Assembly: GCF_900103665.1 (NCBI RefSeq)
Contig: NZ_FNGY01000014.1
Span: 124,001-188,000, forward strand
Length of the DNA: 64,000 bases
Source: Pedobacter steynii
GTDB lineage: Bacteria; Bacteroidota; Bacteroidia; Sphingobacteriales; Sphingobacteriaceae
Direction of reading: 5' to 3'
The notes beneath the pieces are model-generated. The model ran no database searches. It had not been told where the DNA came from and saw only the letters and a list, made by a program, of their open reading frames with translations. A program made the position numbers and the translations under genes. Positions 18,940 through 28,077 of the stretch are shown here, piece by piece (the stretch's first letter is position 1; the number at the start of each line of letters is the position of its first letter).

Positions 18940-19923
18940 CTACATTAGAAAATGGCTGTCGACCTGATGCTCTATGGCAGTCCTCACTTCAGTAAAAGGG
19001 GTTCTTTCGGAAAAGCTATCTTCACTAATCAGATAATTCGGTCGTCCTTTAGCTTCCATAAGTCCTTTCCCCAAATATTCACCGATAATACCCATCATAA
19101 TAAATTGCAAACCGGTTATGAAAAGAAAACTCATGATCATTGAGGTCCAGCCAGGTATGGTATGTTGTGTATACAAATGAAGATATAGTGCATAAAACCC
19201 ATAAACAAATGATAAGCCTGAAAAGCAAAATCCGATAACCGAAGCGACTCTCAATGGGCTAATGCTAAAAGATGTTACTCCCGAAAGCGATAAAGAAAGC
19301 ATTTTTCTGAACGGATACTTACTTTTACCATGTAACCTTTGTTCAACCTTATATTCAAGTCCAAACTGCTTAAAGCCCACCCAGGCAATTAGTCCCCGAA
19401 AAAATATATTCTGTTCATTAAAAGATTTCACAGCTTTTAACACCTTTCTGTCAATCAATCTAAAATCTGCCGCATTCGCTTTCAGTTCAATTTTAGAAAT
19501 ATAATTCAGAAACTTATAGAAGAGCAACGCAGTTATCTTTTTTAATGGAGAAACATCATTTCCATCAATTCTAATGGTATAAACAACTTCATACCCCTCC
19601 TGCCATTTTTGTATCAGTTGATCTATAACTGAGGGAGGCTGCTGAAGATCGGCATCAATACAAATCACACAATCAGCATCCGCGTAATCGTACCCGGCCT
19701 TAAGTGCATTCTGATGGCCAAAATTTCTTGAAAAACTTAAAAAATGGATACAGGAATCCATTTTAGCTAATCCTTTGATTCGCTCCAATGTTTTATCCGT
19801 ACTGCCATCATTTACGAATAGGATTTGATGATTATATTTTTCAACCGTTGATTTCAACACGTCATAAAAAGGAGTAATATTATCTTCTTCATTAAAACAG
19901 GGTACTATAATGCAGATCTTCAT
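18940..19923 (-). CDS. GtrB/DPM1-like polyprenyl-phosphate glycosyltransferase (GT2)
   Basis: A 327-residue GT2 enzyme. The N-terminal catalytic domain has IIVPCFNEEDNI (5-16), the nucleotide-binding VNDGSTDKT (37-45) and the metal-binding DAD (90-92) inside CIDADLQQPP. Two TM segments lie near the C-terminus (about 230-255 and 265-290), as in GtrB and the bacterial dolichyl-phosphate mannose synthases. It should transfer a hexose from a nucleotide sugar to undecaprenyl phosphate on the cytoplasmic face. It lies between the PIG-V-like and GtrA genes on the same strand, giving a donor-synthesis, flipping and transfer cassette. Confidence 0.9.
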   Translation of the reverse strand: MKICIIVPCFNEEDNITPFYDVLKSTVEKYNHQILFVNDGSTDKTLERIKGLAKMDSCIHFLSFSRNFGHQNALKAGYDYADADCVICIDADLQQPPSVIDQLIQKWQEGYEVVYTIRIDGNDVSPLKKITALLFYKFLNYISKIELKANAADFRLIDRKVLKAVKSFNEQNIFFRGLIAWVGFKQFGLEYKVEQRLHGKSKYPFRKMLSLSLSGVTSFSISPLRVASVIGFCFSGLSFVYGFYALYLHLYTQHTIPGWTSMIMSFLFITGLQFIMMGIIGEYLGKGLMEAKGRPNYLISEDSFSERTPFTEVRTAIEHQVDSHFLM

Positions 19924-20106
19924 GGTATATGATTGATTACTTAATGCACAGATTTATGGTATGTTTTCCAGAGGTTTCTCTGCGTCGTTTTAAGGCTCTA
20001 TCAAGAGCGTTTCTTTCAATTTTACCATCGTTCATTAGTGATAAATCCAATTCCTTCACACAGATTAACTTTATTACCACCAATTGAACCAAATCCTTAA
20101 TTAAAA

Positions 20107-20595
20107 CTATTTATTAAATGAAATATCTCTTTGTATAAAATAATTAAAAAACTGAACAACAAACACACCAAACATATAAATCAGCGTTACATTCCATTGA
20201 ACTTTAGTGACCAGAAAATCTATCAGAAAAGCAAATAGGCCGGCATTAATAATCGTTGAACTTATATATCTAAAAAATTGAATGTTCTTTTCAAGCATGG
20301 AATCCTTAAAAACAAAATTCCGATTCAAATAAAAGCCAATTGGCAATGTAATACATAGCGAAGTCAAGACGGATTGATTATGAGGCTTTAAAAAGAGGAC
20401 CCTATAATTCCCATGTGCACAAACTAAATAATATGAAAAGTGAAAGACGCAGAAGTTGATCAAAAAACAAACCCCTCCTACCGCTAAATACCGATAAACA
20501 CGATGCGATATAAATGACTTAAACAATGGATAAAACAAATCAAGCATTCTTTGCAAAATCAATTTATATTCCGGATGTGGTTCACTCATCATCAT
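20107..20595 (-). CDS. GtrA family membrane protein (putative lipid-sugar flippase)
   Basis: A 162-residue protein with four TM segments and the GtrA hallmarks: RYLAVGGVCFLINF near the first TM, NRNFVFKDS in the cytoplasmic loop, and a closing NYFIQRDISF. Three ATG codons in a row (20589-20595) make the exact start uncertain. GtrA proteins are thought to flip polyprenyl-phosphate sugars. It is the first gene of the cassette GtrA, GtrB-like GT2, PIG-V-like GT-C. It starts 8 bp after the last stop of the RND relic, so the cassette may use a promoter inside that relic. Confidence 0.88.
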   Translation of the reverse strand: MMMSEPHPEYKLILQRMLDLFYPLFKSFISHRVYRYLAVGGVCFLINFCVFHFSYYLVCAHGNYRVLFLKPHNQSVLTSLCITLPIGFYLNRNFVFKDSMLEKNIQFFRYISSTIINAGLFAFLIDFLVTKVQWNVTLIYMFGVFVVQFFNYFIQRDISFNK

Positions 20596-20602
20596 TCTAT
20601 AA

Positions 20603-21296
20603 TTAGTTTAACAACAGCCTTTTTTCAGCTGCACTCTCCTGATCAGACAGAGATAAGCTCAACCAAAAGCCCTTATCCTCCCCATTGATTAAAAATGGGA
20701 TCAGACTCAAAATAGTAGAAACTGTGTCACCAAAATGAGCATGGCCTTAGCCCTGATAACAATACCACACAACATGAACAGGGACGTATATCCTCCTGGC
20801 TCAAACTGTATATTAAAAAAGTGAAAAATCAGGAACACAGCTATAAAAGAAAACGGTCTTAATAATATCCTTGTAAAAGGTTGTTTAAGTGATTCCAACA
20901 GGATTGCACAATTCATATCATCAATTTATCATGAGTAAGATTGAAATTTCCTTCGTAAATGACGTTACGACCAGGTTTCAGACCGGACTTAATCACATAT
21001 ATCGAACTATTTTCGTAAGCAATTTCTACGTAATTCCAGAAAGCTTTGTTACCATTGACCATAAAAACTACTTTTCTCACCTGTCTGTCCAAAACCACAT
21101 TTTTGGGAATGGTCAATTGCTTTGATAATAGCTGTTGAGCAACGACGTTTACGCTCATTCTGCCTAATAGTTGTCCGTCAATATTTCGGACGCTCGCATT
21201 TACGCCAATCATACGACTACATTGTAAAATTCCCTCTAAACTTTTAGTATACTTAGCATCTAAACAGATATTATTCATGCAACCTATTAATAACAA
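20603..21296 (-). pseudogene. Relic of an RND efflux operon (adaptor C-terminus plus permease fragments)
   Basis: Read on the minus strand. Positions 21296-20913 encode 127 residues matching the C-terminal half of an RND periplasmic adaptor: IPKNVVLDRQVRKVVFMVNG, then YVEIAYENSSIYVIKSGLKP and NLTHD. Its stop overlaps an ATG at 20916, after which 69 residues match a late TM region of an RND permease: CAILLESLKQPF, RPFSFIAVFLIFHFF, then GGYTSLFMLCGIVI. The next piece is in another frame (about 20715-20603): TVSTILSLIPFLINGEDKGF, then WLSLS, ending at a stop. Most of the permease and the adaptor N-terminus are missing. This is a deleted, frameshifted remnant, not two small genes. Confidence 0.82.
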
Positions 21297-22088
21297 TAAT
21301 ACTTTAATTTTAAATCACACACATGAAGCCACATAAGAAACTCAGGTAGATTACCCCAAATATATATCCTTTATAAAGAGAATAGATATGACAATAACCC
21401 ATTTTAAGAATTACCGCCGTATGGTTAAGAATAGTATCGAAATGAGTCGGAATTTTACGTCATCCTAAGAAAGTTGGCCGCTCTAAAACGAAAAAACCGG
21501 ATAACTTGGCTTGTTAAAACATTTGATATTCGCATCCGCCCTACAACTAGATATCTGATTAACGGATTATATTCTTAAAGTTTTGAGGATAGTGGTCTTT
21601 TATTCTATTGCATCCTTATGGTTACCCGCGAACTGGATTTTTTTTCTGCCCAAATACGCTGATCGAATTGCATTTTTGACCAGATTATTTATAAATAAAG
21701 AGCAGGTAAGGCTCATAATATTTGAATATGTGAAACATAGTACAATCGTAAAAGACTACATTCAGCATTGGCATACATGTCCCCAGAAGAATTATCGATG
21801 AAACTTAAGTAAACAAAATATTGCAGCTTAACTGAATGTCCATTTTATTGTTACAACTCCACTTCTACCGAAACGGATATCTGAATTCCTAGTGATAACT
21901 AATAAATTCTAAATGATAACGGGCAATTCCTTAAATGTCCAGTATCCTGCTGAAAAATATTTCGCGTAATATATAACTTAGACCCATAGAAAAGTTTAAG
22001 TAAACAAATACTCTCTCAATATTTACTACATACAACTACTTTAATTACTTCTATAAAATCATCATTAATAGACATGATAATAAATTAA
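21297..22088. other. 790-bp AT-rich gap upstream of the accessory operon
   Basis: No convincing gene is seen. The longest plus-strand frame (21583-21801, 72 codons) resembles nothing I know. The gap holds two copies of a 13-mer (listed separately) and probably the promoter of the operon starting at 22089. The left end adjoins the RND relic, so part of it may be decayed sequence. Confidence 0.6.
21805..22008 (+). repeat. Direct repeat TTAAGTAAACAAA upstream of accessory operon
   Basis: Two exact copies, at 21805-21817 and 21996-22008, lie 191 bp apart in the promoter region of the 22089 operon. The second copy is about 80 bp before the first start codon. They could be operator sites. The region is very AT-rich, so chance is not excluded. 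Confidence 0.4.
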
Positions 22089-23369
22089 ATGTTAAAAACG
22101 AGATGCTCTCTATTGTTTTATAATTATAAAACAACTGTTTTTATTGTAGTTACATTACTTATTTGTAATAGTGGAAATTCTTTATTTGGACAAACAGCTT
22201 CAGTTGACACAAGCCATATAAAAATATTACGTATTGACCCCGAAAATGCAAATGGTACCACCGTATCAAAATTATTTGAGAAAGTAAATTTCATCCCATT
22301 GGAAACCAGTAAGGATAGCTTTTTTAGTGATATTGACCGACTGGAAACAACCTCAAAGTACTTTGTAATTCTTGATATCTCAACCGGATCTATTTTAATA
22401 TTTAATAAAACAGGAAAGTTCTATAAAAAAGTCAGCGGATCAAAAATCAGAACTGATGCCGGGCTCAATGCTTCTTACCGGGTTGGTAAAATGGAACTAA
22501 CTGATGATAAGGAATCTCCTTTAATACAAGTATCTGTAGGAGATTATTCCCTTTTTTACAATTTGGAATGTCAATTGGTTAGAAAAGAATCCAGCAAGCT
22601 ACCTCCTCGTTCAAGAATGCATCGCTTTTCTGAAGGGACTCTTTTTCAAACCAATTATCCGACGAAAGATAGTACTTGCTACGGTTTGGTATCCTTTAAA
22701 GCCAACAAAATTTTAAACAGCTATTTCCCATATCAGAAAAATCAATATAAAAATTCCGAATTTATAGCCGATATCGACGCAAGGCTCAACAACTCCTACA
22801 TTGACAATGAGCTTTTCTTCACAAGGCGTTTTGATTACCAGATCTATAAGGCTACGCCCCAAAGCCTGACTGTAGAGTATAGAGTTGTATTTCCGGCAAT
22901 GTATCATTTGCCAGTTGATTTTGAGCAGACCGCTTTAACTATAAAAGAGATGCCCCAGGAATACTTTCGGAATGATCAAAAACTTGCAGGTGTCTCTGAT
23001 GTCCTTAAAATTGACTCCAAACTATTCTTTCGGCTTGCAGAATATGGAAAGTCAAGTTATCATGACGCTTTTATCTATGACCTCAAAGCTGAGAACCTGA
23101 TTTCGATAAGCCATATAGAACCTGATAGTTTATCGTCGTTTTTACCTGTTACCGACCTGAATGAGAGAAATGGGTTTTCCAATTCCAATTTTGATTTTTT
23201 CGATGGAAATTATTTATATACTCATTTCAGTGCTTACGCCTTTTTCAAAATGAAAGAACTTAATGACAACAAAAATATAACATACAATCCAGAATTGATT
23301 CGTTTTTTTGATAAGGAGAGTAGGAAAAGTAATCCGATAATCGTGGAATTAAAGCCTATTAAAAATTAA
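22089..23369 (+). CDS. Secreted 6-bladed beta-propeller-like protein
   Basis: A 426-residue protein with a signal peptide around residues 16-37 (TVFIVVTLLICNSGNSLFGQ). The start of the mature part, FEKVNFIPLETSKDSFFSDIDRL followed by YFVILDISTGSILIFNKTGKF, fits the first blades of the Bacteroidota 6-bladed beta-propeller family (PF17170-like): V.F..LET....I..I......I.I.D.....I..F...G.F. No lipobox is seen, unlike its relative at 28078. It ends 5 bp before the TonB-receptor-like gene and so is cotranscribed with it. Function unknown; an envelope or surface binding role is inferred from the fold and neighbours. Confidence 0.72.
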   Translation: MLKTRCSLLFYNYKTTVFIVVTLLICNSGNSLFGQTASVDTSHIKILRIDPENANGTTVSKLFEKVNFIPLETSKDSFFSDIDRLETTSKYFVILDISTGSILIFNKTGKFYKKVSGSKIRTDAGLNASYRVGKMELTDDKESPLIQVSVGDYSLFYNLECQLVRKESSKLPPRSRMHRFSEGTLFQTNYPTKDSTCYGLVSFKANKILNSYFPYQKNQYKNSEFIADIDARLNNSYIDNELFFTRRFDYQIYKATPQSLTVEYRVVFPAMYHLPVDFEQTALTIKEMPQEYFRNDQKLAGVSDVLKIDSKLFFRLAEYGKSSYHDAFIYDLKAENLISISHIEPDSLSSFLPVTDLNERNGFSNSNFDFFDGNYLYTHFSAYAFFKMKELNDNKNITYNPELIRFFDKESRKSNPIIVELKPIKN

Positions 23370-23374
23370 CTAAA

Positions 23375-26233
23375 ATGTGGCTACGTCCCCTCATCATTAT
23401 CATCATTGCCTTTTTTTTCCATGCTCATCCGGTATACGCACAACAGAAAATCCCCGTGAACATCGGATCGGCAAAAGGAATCCTCAGGGATACTGTTCGT
23501 AACTATCTACTTCGCTCCGCCACTTTATCTGTTTATAAAGTGGCAGATTCCAGCCTGTTGAGTTATCAGGTAAGTAACAACAATGGAGAATTTAATTTCA
23601 AAAATCTGCCTCTGAATACACCTTTAAGAATTGAAGCCAGTCACATTGGTTACCAGACAATTAACAAAATTTTCAGCATCCCTGAAAACACCAAATTTAT
23701 TGATTTAAAAACCCTGAAGGTCAGTCCCGGAACGGTTACGCTAAAGGAAGTCAGCATTTCGGTACCACCCATCACCATGAATGGTGACACATTAGAATTT
23801 AATGCAGCCGCATTTAAACTGGATTCCAATGCTGTGGTTGAAGATTTAATGCGTAAAATACCCAATATCACACTTTGGGGAGACGGAAAAATTACGGTGA
23901 ACGGACGTGAGGTGAAAAGTGTATTGGTCAATGGCAAACCCTTTTTTGGTGGTAATCCTAAGATTGCGACACAAAATTTGCCAAAAAATACGCTCGAAAA
24001 AATACAGGTATACAATACAGCCCCTAAAGACAATCCTCAGGATTCAACTCTTGAGATGAATTTAAAACTCAAAAAAGGCAAAAACATAGGGTATTTTGGG
24101 AAGATCGGAATTGGGCTTGGAACGGATAAAAGATATGAAACTGATGCCAGTTTGAATTTATTCTCGCCGAAAATGCAACTAACTATCGCAGGAGCCAGTA
24201 ATAATGTCAATAAAGTTGCTTCCAATATCAGTACTTTACTCGAAAACAGTACGTTTAAAGGCGTTTATGCAGGTATTGACTATATGCCAGACTTTAGACT
24301 TTCGGGAATAAAGCGTCCTACTGAAGGTGGATTTACTTTCAATTATGATTTCGCAGACAATAAAGGTCCCAATCAGCAGCGTACATTAGCCAGCAATTAT
24401 TTTCTTCAAAATTCCAACCAAAAAGCATCGTCTAATACACAAACGATTACCGCCTTAGCGAATGCCAATACTGTAATTGAAAATGCCAGCAGCAATGACA
24501 ATAAAGAAAGAACACACCAAATATTTAACTCCAGCTATAAATGGGCTAACGAATATAGCAACGTAAATTTTTCGCATTCAATTGGTATCAATCATAACAT
24601 CGGCACCGGGGAAACTTCCAGGAGTTCACAAAATGAAAAGCATCAATTGATAAGTACGAACAATAGTAAAGATAACTCGAGTGGAGATGGGACAAATTTA
24701 ACATTTAGTATAAACTATAATTTAAGTCCGGCTTATTCCAGGAAGAAACAACTCTTAGGTCCAAATAAATCGCTTGGTTTTAATTTAAATTACAAAATCT
24801 CAACCGAGCAAAATCACAATTCAAAAAACAACATTACCGAATTTATTTCTTTTATTGATCATCAACAGAACAAAAGATTTGACCGTTTGTATGATCTAAA
24901 ATCAACCAATACAAACCAGGAAGTTAAACTGTCGTTCTCTGATTTAAAAACGGTCCTGTTTGGAGATAAAAGGCTCCCCCGGGTATCTCTAAATTTAGTT
25001 AATTATCTGACATTGCTCAATAAAGAAGAGCAGAGCAATATAAAAGATATAAATCCATCTTTAAATGATTACGTAGTTAACCCTCATTTAACTAATGTCA
25101 GTTCTTATAGGTCAATCAGGGAATCGCCGGCTTTTACAATTCAGAAGCTTTATGCAAAGGGAATGGCAAACCGATATATTAAACGCCTGGCAATTTCAGT
25201 ACAGGCAAAAGTGGATTTCTTGTCCCAAACCAATCGTTCCGAAAAGTCTTTTCAAAATTTAGATCTTTTATACAAAAGATTCTTACCATTTGCCTCAGCA
25301 ATTTTTACAGATAACCAATTTGGCCACTCTTATAAAGAGTATTCCCTTAGCTATTCCACTAAAATGAATATTCCAAATATAGAGCAGCTGGCACCGCTGG
25401 TCGACAGTACTAATTTATATTATATCCAGAAAGGGAATTTGAATCTGAAATCCTCTTACACCCAGTCATTGTCATTCAGTTTTGAGAATAGGATTTTAAG
25501 AACGAAAAACAAGCTGGATTATCGTTTGGCTATTGAGGCAGCAATGATCAAAAACAATTTAACAGACAGTATGCTTATTGATGCACAAAATATAAGGACA
25601 AATTATGTAGTCAATTCAGATGGCAGCAAATATATCAGCTATGGGGGGAGCATAAATAAAGCCTATAAACTGAAGACAAGCGAAATTCAGCTCAGTCTTT
25701 CCAGCTCTTTCAGCCATAGCAGAAATCCGGGGTATATCAATGGCGTTTTAAATTATTCGAATTTTTTTGGCACAACCAGTCGTATTAAGATCTTTTATAC
25801 GCTAAAAGATTTACTGGCTCTCGAATTAAGTGAGGAATATCGCACTTACAGCTCAAAACAGGCCGGACTTAACCATGTCCAATTTGACAATGTAAATAGC
25901 TTGACTACCATAAGTGCCAGTTATAAATTAACCAAAAAGTTTTCCATCAATAACAACATTAGTTTTAATCGCAATACCTCCTCCGGATTAAAACCCATTA
26001 ATTACACCATTTGGAATACAAGTGCATCCTATCGTTTCTTAAAAGGTAACAATATGGAGTTTAAGTTTTCTGCATTGGATCTGCTGCGTCAGAATACGAG
26101 CATTATTAGCAGAATTACTGCAAACAATCAGGTTTTGGGAACACAAAATGTGTTACGCCAATACTTTATGACCTCATTAGTATATTATCCGAGGCAGTTT
26201 GGAAAAAAAATCAATCAAAAAAAAACAGAATAA
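23375..26233 (+). CDS. TonB-receptor-like outer-membrane beta-barrel protein
   Basis: A 952-residue outer-membrane protein. It has a signal peptide (1-22, ending YAQQ), a carboxypeptidase-regulatory-like domain (about 33-105, with NNGEFNFKNLPLNTPLRIEA), a short plug-like domain (about 120-220, with VVEDLMRKIPNITLWGDGKI), then an OMP_b-brl_3-type barrel to the end. The plug lacks the SusC signature, and no SusD follows. This receptor type is common in Bacteroidota and often has no known substrate. Between a propeller protein and a membrane glycosyltransferase, it may import or export the product of this operon, for example the small cysteine protein; that link is inference. Confidence 0.85.
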   Translation: MWLRPLIIIIIAFFFHAHPVYAQQKIPVNIGSAKGILRDTVRNYLLRSATLSVYKVADSSLLSYQVSNNNGEFNFKNLPLNTPLRIEASHIGYQTINKIFSIPENTKFIDLKTLKVSPGTVTLKEVSISVPPITMNGDTLEFNAAAFKLDSNAVVEDLMRKIPNITLWGDGKITVNGREVKSVLVNGKPFFGGNPKIATQNLPKNTLEKIQVYNTAPKDNPQDSTLEMNLKLKKGKNIGYFGKIGIGLGTDKRYETDASLNLFSPKMQLTIAGASNNVNKVASNISTLLENSTFKGVYAGIDYMPDFRLSGIKRPTEGGFTFNYDFADNKGPNQQRTLASNYFLQNSNQKASSNTQTITALANANTVIENASSNDNKERTHQIFNSSYKWANEYSNVNFSHSIGINHNIGTGETSRSSQNEKHQLISTNNSKDNSSGDGTNLTFSINYNLSPAYSRKKQLLGPNKSLGFNLNYKISTEQNHNSKNNITEFISFIDHQQNKRFDRLYDLKSTNTNQEVKLSFSDLKTVLFGDKRLPRVSLNLVNYLTLLNKEEQSNIKDINPSLNDYVVNPHLTNVSSYRSIRESPAFTIQKLYAKGMANRYIKRLAISVQAKVDFLSQTNRSEKSFQNLDLLYKRFLPFASAIFTDNQFGHSYKEYSLSYSTKMNIPNIEQLAPLVDSTNLYYIQKGNLNLKSSYTQSLSFSFENRILRTKNKLDYRLAIEAAMIKNNLTDSMLIDAQNIRTNYVVNSDGSKYISYGGSINKAYKLKTSEIQLSLSSSFSHSRNPGYINGVLNYSNFFGTTSRIKIFYTLKDLLALELSEEYRTYSSKQAGLNHVQFDNVNSLTTISASYKLTKKFSINNNISFNRNTSSGLKPINYTIWNTSASYRFLKGNNMEFKFSALDLLRQNTSIISRITANNQVLGTQNVLRQYFMTSLVYYPRQFGKKINQKKTE

Positions 26234-26238
26234 TTCAT

Positions 26239-27495
26239 ATGCGCGATCTCAAATTAGCCTCGTACCTTAAAGTCGTTTCAAAACAGAAGGAATCTATCTG
26301 CCTAATATTTATTGTCTTAATTTTATTCTCACCAGCTTTAACGAAAGATTTTTCCAAAACAGATGATCCATGGATGTTATACAACAACTATCAGATCTAT
26401 AATCTCTCGGCTGAAAATATTATCAAATACTTCAGTACATTTCATTCCGGACAATACTCTCCTGTAAATACTTTAATGTATGGGGTAATTTACTTTTTTT
26501 TTGGATTAAAGCCCTTTTGGTATCACCTGACCTCCATTTTTTTACATATTACAAATGTCTTATTGGTATTTTGTTTTATTAAAAAGATCCTTAATCTCTC
26601 ATTATTAAATCACCAAAACAAGAAAATTCCTGAAACCAGAGTGGTTGAAATCGCTTTTTTTACAGCTCTTCTTTTCGGCATTCACCCAATGCAGGTCGAA
26701 TCCGTCGCCTGGATAGCAGCATCCAAGATTTTGTTGTACTCATTTTTATTCTTACTTGGTCTTATCTCCTATTTGAAATTCATTGAAGAAAAAAAAATTA
26801 GTAATTATTACTTAGCTATGATCCTGTTTATTTTGTCGTTTGGAGCAAAAGAACAAACCGTGGTATTTCCTTGTTGTTTGGTAGCGGTAGACTATCTTTT
26901 AAATCGTAATCTTCTGAGCAAAAATGTCATTAAAGAAAAGATTCCATTTTTCCTATTGGCAATTACTTTTGGTTTTATTGAGATATGGGCACAAAATACC
27001 GGCTTTCATCACACTTTAGCGCATAAATATTATCCTTTCTGGCAGCGTTTAATTTTAAGCAATTTTAGTTTCAGTGAATATCTGTTTAAACTATTTCTTC
27101 CAATAAATCTTGCTAAATTCTACAAATTTCCAATGCAAATTGGAAAACCCTTCCCGGAAAAATATTGGTTCTATCCATTTCTCTCCTTCATATTTTTTGC
27201 TGCTTTATACGAGTGTTTTAAGAAAAATAAACGGCATATAATTTTTGGATCTTTTTTTTTCCTAATCAATCTTGTACTCGCTTTACATATCATTCCAATG
27301 GCTAGAAAAGCATTTATTGCAGACAGATATATTTATTTGAGCTCTGTAGGATTCTTTTTTATACTGGCATTCATCACAATAAATTTCAAAGACAGTCTTC
27401 CACCAGTCAGAAAAGTTCTTCTTAATCTGATAACTGCAATATACCTAATTGGCCTTATGACCTATACTTTAATATACACATACAATTGGATGTAG
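26239..27495 (+). CDS. TMTC-like GT-C membrane protein lacking TPR repeats
   Basis: A 418-residue membrane protein with roughly ten TM segments. KTDDPWMLYNN (about 40-50) places paired acidic residues in the first outer loop, and FGIHPMQVESVAWIAASK (146-163) is the hallmark of the TMTC/O-mannosyltransferase-like GT-C group. Relatives normally carry a C-terminal TPR region and are 600-800 residues; here the protein stops after the last TM. It follows the receptor gene by 5 bp. The stop lies before the next gene's ATG at 27534. It may glycosylate an envelope protein, the neighbouring Thr-rich secreted protein being an obvious candidate (inference). Confidence 0.68.
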   Translation: MRDLKLASYLKVVSKQKESICLIFIVLILFSPALTKDFSKTDDPWMLYNNYQIYNLSAENIIKYFSTFHSGQYSPVNTLMYGVIYFFFGLKPFWYHLTSIFLHITNVLLVFCFIKKILNLSLLNHQNKKIPETRVVEIAFFTALLFGIHPMQVESVAWIAASKILLYSFLFLLGLISYLKFIEEKKISNYYLAMILFILSFGAKEQTVVFPCCLVAVDYLLNRNLLSKNVIKEKIPFFLLAITFGFIEIWAQNTGFHHTLAHKYYPFWQRLILSNFSFSEYLFKLFLPINLAKFYKFPMQIGKPFPEKYWFYPFLSFIFFAALYECFKKNKRHIIFGSFFFLINLVLALHIIPMARKAFIADRYIYLSSVGFFFILAFITINFKDSLPPVRKVLLNLITAIYLIGLMTYTLIYTYNWM

Positions 27496-27533
27496 TGCAC
27501 ACCATCATATATAACAGATTTTTAAACAAAAAA

Positions 27534-27998
27534 ATGAAAAAAATGAAAAACAAATTTTTAAAAATTGCTTCTGTAATTGCGTTTGCAATTGCGATGATCA
27601 TTAACGTAAATTCCAATTTCGCCAGAGAATTACGGTTAAAGACAACATCTTCCCATCAACAGAAGGCAGCTATGGAAGATGAGCCGGAAATTGAACTACA
27701 AGGTGCCGAAACCGATACAGATACGGAGGAAGACACAGGCACAGATACAAGCACAGGTACAGATCTTAATGGTAACAAAACCTATAAAAAGGTATTCAGA
27801 AATTGTACCGTCAAAGTTACCGCGAAAGCAAATACTAGTGTAAAAATATTTGGTCTCTTTACAGTTTCCATAGGTAGCACGGGGAGTGCTTTATTTGAAA
27901 TCCCGGAAGCAGCATATAACTGCGAAAGAGGAGGCGAACTCTCTTCATGTACAGGCTATTCTTGCGGAGATTACATAAAATCTTTTCAGCCACACTAA
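27534..27998 (+). CDS. Small secreted four-cysteine protein with acidic Thr-rich linker
   Basis: A 154-residue protein from the ATG at 27534 (a second ATG is three codons later; the frame also opens upstream at a TTG inside the previous gene). Signal peptide: KNKFLKIASVIAFAIAMIIN and on to about residue 30. Next comes an acidic Asp/Thr repeat (about 70-90, units like DTDTEED and GTDTSTGTD), then a compact C-terminal region with four cysteines (in RNC, YNC, SSC, YSC) and short Val/Thr-rich strands. I do not recognise the family. Size, leader and position beside a propeller lipoprotein and thioredoxin recall the small secreted NVEALA-type proteins of Bacteroidota, but the NVEALA motif is absent. 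Confidence 0.7.
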   Translation: MKKMKNKFLKIASVIAFAIAMIINVNSNFARELRLKTTSSHQQKAAMEDEPEIELQGAETDTDTEEDTGTDTSTGTDLNGNKTYKKVFRNCTVKVTAKANTSVKIFGLFTVSIGSTGSALFEIPEAAYNCERGGELSSCTGYSCGDYIKSFQPH

Positions 27999-28012
27999 TT
28001 AAATCATTTCTT

Positions 28013-28051
28013 TTTCAAAGTAGGATTGGCTATTCCAATTCTACTTTGAAA
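28013..28051 (+). terminator. 17-bp stem-loop after the small secreted protein gene
   Basis: Arms 28013-28029 and 28035-28051 pair over 17 positions with a single G-U wobble and a 5-nt loop, CTATT. It begins 15 bp after the stop codon at 27998 and ends 27 bp before the next gene. No U-run follows, so it may be a partial terminator or an RNA 3'-end stabiliser that raises expression of the small protein over the downstream genes. Confidence 0.65.
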
Positions 28052-28077
28052 CCCTTCTACTTGCTAAACTTTTCTTA

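Noticed and set aside
20707..20916. 69-residue frame as a small membrane protein gene
   Set aside because: Its sequence is an internal piece of an RND permease, and it is treated as part of the pseudogene.
20913..21296. 127-residue frame as an independent gene
   Set aside because: It is the C-terminal piece of an RND adaptor without a signal peptide or the coiled-coil and lipoyl parts; included in the pseudogene.
21583..21801. 72-codon plus-strand frame in the gap before the accessory operon
   Set aside because: Not recognisable, isolated, and in AT-rich sequence where such frames arise by chance.
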